Assembly: GCA_964017235.1 (NCBI GenBank)
Contig: OZ024932.1
Span: 82,215,451-82,279,450 of the forward strand
Direction: 5' to 3'
From: Sabellastarte sp. h YS-2021
Lineage: Eukaryota; Annelida; Polychaeta; Sabellida; Sabellidae
DNA length: 64,000 bases
The notes under the pieces are model-generated. The model worked only from the letters and a program-made list of their open reading frames with translations. It did no database searches and was not told where the DNA came from. The position numbers were made by a program, and so were the translations under genes. Positions 34,022-43,045 of this stretch are shown one piece after another (the stretch's first letter is position 1; each line of letters begins with the position of its first letter).

Positions 34022-35300
34022 TCAAAGGTCAGGCAGAAAGTGTAGACACAGTGGGATCTGACTGGACATGGTCACCAGGTCCCAGAACCAAGGCATGTTG
34101 GACCACCCTGGTGCAATCAGTATAAGTCTGTTGCACGGGTGGTCCTGCAACTTCCCCACCACTTTGCCCAAGATAGCTACTGGTGGGAAGGCATATGGGT
34201 CCAGATCCTCCCAAGGTAGACTGAGGGCATCTACTGCCCAGGCTTGTGGATCTGGAACTGGTAAGAGAGAGATGTAGTTGTTGTTGAACCTGGTGACAAA
34301 TAGGTCCACTTGAGGCTGCTGCCACCGTGAGCATATTGCTTGGAATACCTCTGGATGGAGGGACCATTCTGTTTGAACGGTCTGTCCTAGCCTGGATAGC
34401 CTGTCTGCTATCAACCCCACTGTCGGGTTCTGAGTCACCTGTTTCTGGTACACCAGGTCAGAATTCTCCACAAGAGGGCCCAAAGAGGGTCTGATTTCAT
34501 CCCCCCCCCCCCCCCCCCTTATACAAAAAACCACCATGGGGTTGTCTGTAGCTACGACAGCAATATTGTTCAGAGGTTTTGGAACTCTCTTAGGGCCAAA
34601 AGACTGCCTTTAGTTCCAGATATTAAAGTGTAACTTGCTTCGGAAGGGGCCAGGTTCCCCTTGCAGTGTGTTCCTTCTTAATGCATCTGTAAGGATTTAC
34701 AGAGCATATTATTTAGTAGGTGTAATGGTTGACCTTGAAGCACATGGTCTTCCTGCAGCCACCATTTTAGCTGGGGGAATAATGAACTGGGATCACCTTT
34801 TCTAGTGATTCAGGTACTCTCTAGCTGTTCATCAAGTGCCACTGTATCGGCCTGATGAGAAAGGCCACCTATGTGGACGCGCTTTGCTATGGCTGTCAGT
34901 GATGCGATCAGGTGCATCAGGTGGATCTCACCTTGCCCTCTTTCAGGCTGAACTGGTAGCCTACCAAGTCGAAGGCTTGCTCGAGGTCCAGTTCTAATTT
35001 TTCCATGACACCATTCAAACTTACTCCTGACACAGAGCTACTAGAGATTGTGTACGTTGGAGACCGTTTGGTGGGAACTGGCATTGACCGACCAGTCATG
35101 CTGGCGGATTGTGGTACTTAGTAATGTCATAGTTAGACCTACTTCACCACCACCGAGAGGACACCCCCTGTGTACTGTGAAAACAGACCAGACGGGAGTG
35201 CTTGAATTGGCAGGGAAGGCCCTGGATGAGCAAACTCTGGCACTTCCTTGTTGGTTGAATGTGGTGAGGGAGTAGGCAACCTTGAGGTTAGCCACTCCTC
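34022..35300 (-). pseudogene. RT/RNase H remnant (DIRS E)
   Basis: 34537-34022 encodes the RNase H C-terminal and connection sequence: ADRLSRLGQTVQTEWSLHPE, QPQVDLFVTRFNN, PDPQAWAVDALSLPWEDLD and APGWSNMPWFWDLV. 35099-34917 shows an RT thumb piece (LVGYQFSLKEGKVRST). The RT catalytic core is not recognisable. An 18-base poly-C run sits in the RNase H region. Confidence 0.65.
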
Positions 35301-37936
35301 TGGCTGAGGTTCATGTGGTTCCTAAAATTCCATCTGAATCATTTAGGGTACTGAGCTAATTCTCCTGCCTGGAGACCTGGTCAAACTGGTCGTTTCCGGA
35401 AGGGGAGGGTGTAGCCTTCCTGGGAGGTTCCTATAAAACTTGGGGCTGGCCCCTAGGGCGGCCCAGTTTGAACAGGCAGGTTGGGGCAAAAAACCAGTGT
35501 CAGGCTGGATCACTGGTATCTCACTGGAACCAGTAACAAAAACTGATGAACCTCTAGAATAACTGATACAGTAGACTTCTTGTTGGCAGTAGCCTAACCA
35601 ATCCGGTTGAGATCAGTATCTCATCGGCAAGAGTAACTGGCTGATGTGGGTCTGATAACATAATGCTGACAGTTGGACAAGACTTTTTTTTAATATATAT
35701 ATCTCTAGTCACTTGCAACCAGCTAGGAGGTCCTGACAGTAGGCTGGCTGACTGGTCCGGTAGGTTGAGACACTGTCATCTCACCAGGACTAGTGACTGG
35801 TCTAAGAATTTCTCTGGAACCAGCTTCCTCAGGCAGCAACTGGTTGGTCTTAGATGGCCATTTGGACCCTTAAAAGGCTTCTGCTGGTCTGTTAGCCAGT
35901 CCTGTGGACCTGCCCAGTACCAGTACCTAACCGGTTATAGGTTAAGCAATTCTCTGTAACCGGTTCCTGGTGGATCCACAGTTCTGCGAAAACTCATTGG
36001 AGCTGGCAGAACTGGGCGACTACATCTCAGCAGGGGTAGGCTTATATGAAAAAACTGCCTTCTTCCTGTCCATAACAGTGGAATCAGGGTTTCTCTATAA
36101 CCAACGATTCTCAGTAACCAGTAAGCTACTTAACTGGTAAAAACCGGTAAGCTGGTGCTTCTCTGTAACCAAGAATTCAGACAGCCACAGGTCTGTATCA
36201 TTTGATCACTTGGTAGATCTGCCAGTCTGGTAGCCTGGTGTTCCAGTTTCAATCAGGTTACTTCACCAGTATTTCTCTGCCTATAAGCCAGACCAGTAGG
36301 CTCTGTATCCGGCTTGGTAAGAAGCTACTGGTCTATGGAGGTTGTGTAAGCCGGAACCCGGTCGGTAGGTTCTGTAACCGGTTGGTTGAGGCAATTTACT
36401 GAAGAACTTCCTGTCTATCTGACTGTCACCAGCAATTCTCTGTAACCGGTAACCCTGCTGTCCTCACTGGATTTGTTGACTTAAGTTGCCTTCTTGTCCA
36501 TAATGGTGGGAACAACAGAGTTCTCTGTAACCGGTAAACTCTGTAACTGCTGAGCCTGCTGTCAGCACTGGAATGGTGGGAGCAGCAGATTTCTCTGTAA
36601 CCGGCAAGTTCTCTGTAACCAGATTATTGAACCAGCTAGAGTCTGTCTAATGCACCTGTATTTTCTGCCTGTAAACCGGTCTGGTGGGCTCTGTAACCGG
36701 CTAAGGGGAAGCACACTGGTCAATGAAGACTGTGTAGCTGGCACCCAGTGGGTAGGCTCTGTAACCGGTATGGTAGGCAGCATGAACTCAGTGGCCTGGA
36801 CAGTAGTGTTGGTATCGAATAATAATATTTATATCGATATCAAACTATATTTTTGCTTTGTGCATCGATCGATATTGAAATATCAGGTCACAGATGTTTT
36901 CGGAGAGAGACCTTCCGAACTTTCTCGCAAGTTTTAGTAGTTTCCCGAAACGTAAACAAATATGGCATTTCTGCTTTAGCGGTAAGTGAAAGTTGACAAA
37001 AATGATATAATAACTAATATATTCTTTAAATTTCGTACTTTATTTGAATGGAAAACAGCTTAATTTCATCTGTTAAATCCTATATTCCGATATTGATATT
37101 GTACCCTGCATTATCGATATCAGTATACTGAATTGATAAATATTTCAATATCAACAAACAATACCATTACTACTGGACAGATAGCTGAAGCAACTTCTAT
37201 AACCAGTTCCTGGTAGGTCCATCCTGTAACCGGTTCGGTAGATCTTCTTACTCTTGACCTGCCCCAGTACCCGTACCAAGGTAGGGTCAAAGGGGGGAGA
37301 GGGCTAGCTGGAGACCCCACCGGTAGTCTGAGCAGAGCTGGTACCAGTAAAATTCAGCACAAGGGGTCTAGAACTGGTCATCTCCTTCTTGCTAGCTGAA
37401 CCGGTCACACTTGGGGATCTGTTTAGCCACAAATTTCTTCAGGTCAGTAGGCAAGTTACTGAATCTCCTCTGCTAGCCTTGCTGGTGGTGTACGGAGATA
37501 TGTGAAGTCACATGACTGGCACTTCAAAAACTTGCAGATTTCTGTGACCATTTGCCAACTAATTTCTTCAGACCAACAGACAAATTTAATGGGTGAAAAT
37601 AATGGATGTCATGTCTTCTCTTTTAATTGGTTTAAAAACAGCATATAACCATGATTCCCCATTGCGTGTCACATGACCAGTCAGTACCACGTGACCAGCT
37701 TAAACTGGAAGTGATGACGTCAGATGATGCATTCTTCTTATTTCTTCTAATTTCTTTTCGTCGACCTGCCCTAGGACATACACAGAGTGTTGCTCGACTA
37801 GGGAGGGACTAGCCGTGAGTTGTGGATTATAAAATTGCTTCTGATGAGATGAAAGAACGCTGCAAGGAAGACACGGCAATTCACCCACGACCTCATCTCG
37901 ACATCGAGCACAAGGAAATTCTTCAAAACTGGCCAT
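35301..37936 (-). pseudogene. Gag-like remnant rich in ACCGGT motifs (DIRS E)
   Basis: The N-terminus (37936-37700) reads MASFEEFPCARCRDEVVGEL then PCLPC, matching the CARCRD box of the other DIRS gags. The remaining 2.3 kb has many stops. It is studded with TCTCTGTAACCGGT-like strings, with ACCGGT occurring at least ten times. A MITE lies at 36804-37172. No continuous protein can be read. Confidence 0.55.
36804..37172. mobile_element. hAT-like MITE with 8-bp target duplication
   Basis: CTGGACAG flanks both ends (36796-36803 and 37173-37180). The termini are imperfect inverted repeats, TAGTGTTGGTATCG at the left and TAGTAATGGTATTG on the opposite strand at the right. The 369-bp interior is AT-rich with ATCGATAT-type palindromes and codes for nothing. 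Confidence 0.75.
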
Positions 37937-38242
37937 AAAAAGCTGGGTAATGCATCGTTTTTACCCTGGAGAGGTCACGACATGTAAGTAACACAATATA
38001 TATATTTTCAAATGAAAATGAAGTTAAAATTCGTAGAATAATCCATCTTTTCTTCAAACTTCGAGATCACTTCAAAAACATGTCTACACACTACATGCGC
38101 CAAACGAATAAGATGAACTGACGTCACTCTGTCTAGACAGGAAGTATGATGCGCCACCTACTGAATGCATACTACAGACCGGTCCTGCCGGTATTATATA
38201 CAGGACGTCTTTTTCTGGCGTTTGGCGGGACCGGTTACATGC

Positions 38243-39053
38243 AACCCGCCTAAAAATGAACTTCAGAAATATAAATAAAATTGATTGCTTACAAAAACTC
38301 CCCTTTTTCTACGAAGATGTAATTAGTGCATATCACTCATGTAAACATATACAGCCAATTGAGAAACAAAATAATTATGACTTTTTCTCACAAGTTATAT
38401 GGGGGAATGAACTTTTCAGATTCAAGGAACTTCCTCTGTGTTTCAAAAACTGGATAGATTGTGGCTTTATTTTAGTTAAAGATTTATTTGATGATGATGG
38501 TAAGTGGGTTAGTGAAAATTATGTCTTTAATAGACTAACACTTAAACAAAACTGGATGAGTGAATACACTCTTTTGAGAAAGGTTATTTCTAATATTGCT
38601 AAAAAATTTGATCCTAAATGCTGTAAGTATATGAAAGTAGCAAAAGGTGATAGTAGAAAAGTAACTTTAGGGAACTCTGTTTTTGACCTTTCCTCAATAA
38701 ATGCTAAAATTCTTTATGATGTTTTGATCACAAAAAAGTTTATTAAACCCTGTACTGAAAATATGTGGCAAAATGAAACTGAGACAATTATCTCCAGGAA
38801 TGATTGGCATATTGTTTACAACATGAATGCAAAGCTTCAGTACAAAAAATTTGCTGAATTTAAGTATAAAATACTTCTCAATTTTTTTAAGCTGTGGAGA
38901 GAGGGTCAATAGATGGGATAAATATATTTCAAAATTTTGTGAATATTGTAAAGATATAGAAAATGTTTCACACATGCTGTTTTCCTGTGATAGAGTAAGA
39001 AATATTTGGTTTTTAATTGGTGATGAATTAGAAATAACTTTAAGACTGAAACT
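38243..39053 (+). pseudogene. L1/Tx1-like LINE C-terminal fragment
   Basis: The frame 38256-38912 (218 aa; NKIDCLQKLPFFYEDVISAY, FFSQVIWGNELFRFK) resembles the C-terminal region of L1/Tx1-type LINE polymerases. After a frameshift near 38895 it continues WDKYISKFCEYCKDIENVSH and MLFSCDRVRNIW, with the CxxC...H...C pattern of the LINE C-terminal zinc knuckle. It is the sense-strand continuation of 31860-32311, but a stretch between them is missing. DIRS C cuts it at 39054. Confidence 0.75.
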
Positions 39054-39334
39054 GGAAAATTTAATAGTAAATTAAATTTTTATAAGTTAATACCTTACCT
39101 AGTGGACAAATGCTTTTGTCCGGCGCCTTGCCGGTCACGCCAAACGTTAGAAAAAAACGTCCTGAGCTGGGCTCTGGCCGGGACCGGTAGTGTCCTGTTC
39201 ATTCGCCAGGTGGCTGTATAGCCAACCTGCTGGTATACTGCGCATGCTCGCGCATGCGCTCTTCCTCTTTTTGTTGTCTACCTATGAATTTCCCCTTATA
39301 CTAGAATAGCGGGGCAGGTAGGGTGGGAATCCCC

Positions 39335-39430
39335 TTGTCCACTAGGTAAGGTATTAACTTATAAAAATTTAATTTACTATTAAATTTTCCATTTTATTGC
39401 CTTAATACATCTTACCTAGTGGACAGATGC
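39335..39430. repeat. ICR of DIRS C
   Basis: TTGTCCACTAGGTAAG to ATTAAATTTTCC (ending 39390) is the inverse of the left terminus. ATTTTATTGCCTTAATACAT to GGACAGATGC is the inverse of the expected right terminus, which is no longer present in this copy. Confidence 0.8.
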
Positions 39431-39760
39431 AGAATAACTACCCAGTGGAAGGAGGGTAGCAGAAGAAGGGGAATTCCTGAGAACTCTAGATACTAAGGGG
39501 TGATTCCAGCCATGGTTAAATAAACCAGTCCTTAGGAAAAACACCCCCCCCCCCCCCCTTTTTGTTGAAATTTCCTTGTACCAACTCAACCGAGGGTACA
39601 GAGGGAAGGGGAGAGACGAGTTCATCACGTGGTGAGGAAGACGAACAGGAACTGAAAAACCTAATAATTCCCTGGAACCACTTAGGCTCGTGATAATCCA
39701 GGGGAAAAACTTATTTATGAAATTATGTACATTATATACAATAAAGCCCAAAAAGGGACT

Positions 39761-42700
39761 TTATTTGTCCGCCTGGACCTGTTGGGCAGCCACAATGGGC
39801 CCCAGATGGTACAGGTCCGAGTCGGCCCAAGCTAGGTCCTTCAGATAGAACTGAGTAAAGGTATTGTGGGTTTTCCAATGACAGGCTGAGAGAATTTGTT
39901 CCAAGGACACGCCTCCCTGAAAAGCCTTGGAAGCCGCAAAAGCCCTGACATCATGTGCCTTGACTTGAAGCAACTTGTGGGAATCCTCATCGGATACTTG
40001 GTAGCACAAGAGCACTGTTTGTTTAATCCAAGAGGAGATAGTAGCCGGAACAATATCTTTCTCAAAGCTCTTCCGGAAGGACACAAAAACCAGATCCTTC
40101 CCTTTGCGGAGATCCTTGGTTCTGTCTAGATAGTAACGCAGGGCCCTGACTGGGCACAAGGACCTATCCTCCTTAAGCTCTTTGTCCAAGGAGGGTGCCA
40201 AGGCCGGGATCACTACTGGAGCCACAGATGCCGGGCCTTCTTTGGCCAACTGATTCTTGGAAAGAAACATGGGAGAAGGATAGAAAGACACCTGACTCCA
40301 GTTTTCTTGGTGCCGTATATTCTTGAATAGCCAAGCATGAATTTCACTTCTACGCTTGCCTGAACCTAGAGCTAGAAGAAAAACTGTCTTAAAGGTCAGA
40401 TGCTTAAGGGAAGCTTTCCTCATTGGTTCAAAAGGAGGTTTAGTCAACTGGTGAAGAACAAGGGAAAGATTCCAAGAAGGCAGACCTCGTCTGCCCTTGG
40501 GCTTATCCCTATGAAAACTGTCCAATAAACGGGTTAAGTTTTCATCTTTGCTGATGTTCACCTCCTGGTTTCCCACCATGTCCGCAATAGCAGTTCTGTA
40601 ACCGTCAATGGTGCTAGGCTGGAGTTTCCTTTCCTTGAATAGATAGAGCAGGAAATCAGCGATCTGGCTCACAGAGGGCGACCGGAAGTCCACCTTATGT
40701 GCGTCACACCATTTGATAAAAATGGCCCACTTTGACTTATAAACGGCTCTGGTTGAGCTTCTCTGAGGAGCCTCAATTCTTGCTGCCACTTCATCAGTGA
40801 ACCCTTGTTCTTGAATGCAGGAGGCTCTAGGAGCCACGCATGTAGATTTAAGTTGGCTAGGTTCTTGTGAAGAAGGCCATTGAGAGGCTGAGTCACGAGA
40901 TCCTTGCGGAGGGGGAGCTGGAAGGGAATTTGCACGGACAGATTGACCAGATCCCAAAACCAAGGCATGTTGGGCCAACCTGGGGCAATTAGGACCATCC
41001 TTAAGCATCCCTGATCCATTACCTTCGACGTCACCTGATTGAGCAGTGAGACCGGAGGAAAGGCGTAAACATCCAGATTCCCCCATGGTATGCTGAGGGC
41101 GTCCACAGCCCAGGCTGCCGGATCCGGAACCGGTGACACAAACTGGGGAAGTTTGTGGTTGAACCGGGTTGCAAAGAGGTCCACCTGTGGGAGGTCCCAG
41201 TTGGAGAACAAGAGATTGAACACTGGTAGGGACAGGGACCATTCTGTCTGAATCACCTGACTGTGCCTGGATAGTTTGTCCGCTATCACATTCAGGCGAC
41301 CCGGAATGTGCCTTGCCCTCAGGACTATTCCTCTGGGATGGCACCAAGCCAGAAGTCTCCACAGGAGGGCACAGAGAGAGCCTGATCTCATACCTCCTTG
41401 CTTGTTGATGTAGGCAACCACAGTTGTGTTGTCTGTGGCTATAAGAACAACCTGATCCCTGCAGAGATGCTCGAAACTCTTGAGAGCCAGAAAGACTGCT
41501 TTCAGCTCTAGAAAGTTTATATGGAGGTGACTTTCTGGTTCTGACCAAACGCCTTGTGCTATAGCCTCTCCTAAGTGAGCGCCCCGACCTTCGTTTGAGG
41601 CGTCTGTAAAAACTTGTAGAGCGTGACGTAGGGCATGTAGAGGTTGCCCTCGCAGTACATTCTTTTCGTCCAACCACCAATCCAGATGGGGGTGCAGGGA
41701 CGGGGGAACCGGAATCACTTTTTCCAGGACCTCCGGTACATGCCAATGCTGTTTGAGATGCCACTGAATTGGTCTCATGCGGAGGCGACCCAGCCAGACT
41801 TGCTTCTCTGTGGCTGTCAAGAGACCTATGAGGGACATAAACTGCCTGACCGTGCAGGAGTCCCTGTTCTTTACAAAGAGAAGTTTCGCCTTTAATGTCT
41901 CCCAGCGCTCTGACGTGGGTAGAACCCGTCCCGTCAGGAGATCGAACCGGTAGCCTACGAAATTGAACACTTGTTGGGGTATCAGTTCTGACTTCTCCAA
42001 GTTGACCACCCAACCTAATTCGCGGCAGAGGGCCAAGAGGGTCTGGGTATTTCGTTGGCAGGTTTCCGGGCACGGGGCTCTGAGCAACCAGTCGTCTAGG
42101 TACTGGTGGATTCTTATACCCTTTGTTTGAGCCAACAATTTCACCTCCTTTACCACCTTGGTAAATTCCAACGGAGCCGTGGCTAGTCCGAATGGAAGGG
42201 CTGTGAACTGATATGCCTTGCTGTTCAAAAAGAACCTGAGGTATTTTCTGGATCTGGGATGGATGGGGATATGAAAGTAAGCGTCGCTGAAATCCAGGGA
42301 CGTGACCCATTCCCCTTTTTGTAAGGAGACCCTTATGGTTTCCGGTGTTTCCATCTTGAAAGTGTTTGTTTGGAGATAAAGGTTTAACTGGCTGAGGTCC
42401 AAAATGGGTCTCCACTTTTTGTTGGGTTTTGGGACCAAGAACAACCGGTTGTAAAAGGACAGGGAGGTCCGTACAACCACCTTTTCGACTACCAACTTTT
42501 TTCTTAGTGCAACCAAGGCCTCTGACAGAGCCCGGCTTCTTACCGGATTTGCATAACCACTTGTGATGAGAGGAAACCGTGTCAAGGAGGGCCTCATTTT
42601 GAACGGTAGGGTATAACCCTCCTTCAAAATGGAGACTACCCTGGGATTTGCCCCTAGTTCTTGCCACTTTGGCCAAAAGGTCTGTAGTCTCCCCCCTACA

Positions 42701-42877
42701 CCCAACTCTTTGACAACATTGGGGACATTTGGAACAGGTTTGGCAGAAAGACAATGATTTACAAAAGAAGCACCTTTGACAAGCTTTATTTCTGTCTTTT
42801 TCACCACGGGTCTTATACCTTTCTTTTGCGGAAGCCCTTTTGAAATTGCATACTGAGCATGAGTTGCAACATGACAA
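39761..42877 (-). CDS. DIRS C tyrosine recombinase in a 1038-codon open frame
   Basis: Residues from about 680 to 1038 are a complete DIRS tyrosine recombinase: core-binding part (IQEQGFTDEVAARIEAP, STIDGYRTAIADMV), LLALGSGKRRSEIHAW (first catalytic Arg, about residue 842), VKAHDVRAFAASKAF (HxxR, about 975), SACHWKTHN (about 1000) and FTQFYLKDLAW (nucleophile Tyr, about 1010). It would integrate circular DIRS DNA without target duplication. The first 680 codons overlap the RT/RNase H gene out of frame yet have no stop. They begin with a Cys-rich block (ACQRCFFCKSLSFCQTCSK then CPQCC) conserved in copy B. The true recombinase start is unknown: the ATG at 42877 is only the first in frame. Confidence 0.8.
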   Translation of the reverse strand: MSCCNSCSVCNFKRASAKERYKTRGEKDRNKACQRCFFCKSLSFCQTCSKCPQCCQRVGCRGETTDLLAKVARTRGKSQGSLHFEGGLYPTVQNEALLDTVSSHHKWLCKSGKKPGSVRGLGCTKKKVGSRKGGCTDLPVLLQPVVLGPKTQQKVETHFGPQPVKPLSPNKHFQDGNTGNHKGLLTKRGMGHVPGFQRRLLSYPHPSQIQKIPQVLFEQQGISVHSPSIRTSHGSVGIYQGGKGGEIVGSNKGYKNPPVPRRLVAQSPVPGNLPTKYPDPLGPLPRIRLGGQLGEVRTDTPTSVQFRRLPVRSPDGTGSTHVRALGDIKGETSLCKEQGLLHGQAVYVPHRSLDSHREASLAGSPPHETNSVASQTALACTGGPGKSDSGSPVPAPPSGLVVGRKECTARATSTCPTSRSTSFYRRLKRRSGRSLRRGYSTRRLVRTRKSPPYKLSRAESSLSGSQEFRASLQGSGCSYSHRQHNCGCLHQQARRYEIRLSLCPPVETSGLVPSQRNSPEGKAHSGSPECDSGQTIQAQSGDSDRMVPVPTSVQSLVLQLGPPTGGPLCNPVQPQTSPVCVTGSGSGSLGCGRPQHTMGESGCLRLSSGLTAQSGDVEGNGSGMLKDGPNCPRLAQHALVLGSGQSVRANSLPAPPPQGSRDSASQWPSSQEPSQLKSTCVAPRASCIQEQGFTDEVAARIEAPQRSSTRAVYKSKWAIFIKWCDAHKVDFRSPSVSQIADFLLYLFKERKLQPSTIDGYRTAIADMVGNQEVNISKDENLTRLLDSFHRDKPKGRRGLPSWNLSLVLHQLTKPPFEPMRKASLKHLTFKTVFLLALGSGKRRSEIHAWLFKNIRHQENWSQVSFYPSPMFLSKNQLAKEGPASVAPVVIPALAPSLDKELKEDRSLCPVRALRYYLDRTKDLRKGKDLVFVSFRKSFEKDIVPATISSWIKQTVLLCYQVSDEDSHKLLQVKAHDVRAFAASKAFQGGVSLEQILSACHWKTHNTFTQFYLKDLAWADSDLYHLGPIVAAQQVQADK

Positions 42878-43035
42878 GATACAAGAGGATTTGAATGTTT
42901 TGGAACAGTGTTTAAAGAAGGAACTTTGACTACTGTCTGAACATTTAAACTGTCCTGAACCACTGGTTGTACAGTCTGCTTTACTAACTTTGACGTCTTC
43001 CCCACATTTACTGATTTCTGAATGGGAGGAAACAT
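40669..43035 (-). CDS. DIRS C reverse transcriptase/RNase H
   Basis: This is an intact RT/RNase H frame. The open frame extends to 43521 over the gag end, so I place the start loosely at the first Met after gag (MFPPIQKSVNV). A linker (VGGRLQTFWPKW, GANPRVVSILKEGYTLPF) is followed by RT with KKWRPILDLSQLNLYLQTN, LDFSDAYFHIPIHP (motif A), FTALPFGLATAPLEFT (B), IHQYLDDWLLRAP (C, near 42100) and FVGYRFDLLTGRVLPT. RNase H carries FTDASNEGRGAHL (near 41605), FLELKAVFLAL, ATDNTTVVAYIN and ARHIPGRLNVIADKLSR, so the acidic residues are present. Gag, RT and recombinase frames overlap in series, typical of DIRS. Confidence 0.88.
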   Translation of the reverse strand: MFPPIQKSVNVGKTSKLVKQTVQPVVQDSLNVQTVVKVPSLNTVPKHSNPLVSCHVATHAQYAISKGLPQKKGIRPVVKKTEIKLVKGASFVNHCLSAKPVPNVPNVVKELGVGGRLQTFWPKWQELGANPRVVSILKEGYTLPFKMRPSLTRFPLITSGYANPVRSRALSEALVALRKKLVVEKVVVRTSLSFYNRLFLVPKPNKKWRPILDLSQLNLYLQTNTFKMETPETIRVSLQKGEWVTSLDFSDAYFHIPIHPRSRKYLRFFLNSKAYQFTALPFGLATAPLEFTKVVKEVKLLAQTKGIRIHQYLDDWLLRAPCPETCQRNTQTLLALCRELGWVVNLEKSELIPQQVFNFVGYRFDLLTGRVLPTSERWETLKAKLLFVKNRDSCTVRQFMSLIGLLTATEKQVWLGRLRMRPIQWHLKQHWHVPEVLEKVIPVPPSLHPHLDWWLDEKNVLRGQPLHALRHALQVFTDASNEGRGAHLGEAIAQGVWSEPESHLHINFLELKAVFLALKSFEHLCRDQVVLIATDNTTVVAYINKQGGMRSGSLCALLWRLLAWCHPRGIVLRARHIPGRLNVIADKLSRHSQVIQTEWSLSLPVFNLLFSNWDLPQVDLFATRFNHKLPQFVSPVPDPAAWAVDALSIPWGNLDVYAFPPVSLLNQVTSKVMDQGCLRMVLIAPGWPNMPWFWDLVNLSVQIPFQLPLRKDLVTQPLNGLLHKNLANLNLHAWLLEPPAFKNKGSLMKWQQELRLLREAQPEPFISQSGPFLSNGVTHIRWTSGRPL

Positions 43036-43045
43036 GCTGTAATTG

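Larger units (their letters stand above)
32312..38236 (-). mobile_element. DIRS retrotransposon copy E, heavily decayed
   Basis: The left ITR begins GCAAATTTAATAAGTAAATT. An ICR follows at about 32524-32604. Right-ITR sequence is at about 38119-38236 (GACGTCACTCTGTCTAGACA, inverted at 32490-32515), but the outermost tens of bases of the right ITR are missing, along with part of the LINE target. The coding remnants lie in the usual order on the minus strand. A hAT-like MITE is nested at 36804-37172. Poly-C runs lie at 32771-32779 and 34501-34518. Its ITRs and proteins differ from both the A/D and B/C subfamilies. Confidence 0.8.

Noticed and set aside
34501-34518. Poly-C run in the RNase H region of DIRS E as another conserved purine tract
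   Set aside because: It lies at a different place from the tract near the recombinase end and is not seen at this site in the other copies; likely a private expansion or sequencing uncertainty.
39761-40825. Phage or integron integrase acquired from bacteria
   Set aside because: The tyrosine recombinase is part of a DIRS element with RT, RNase H, ITRs and ICR, and closely related copies surround it.
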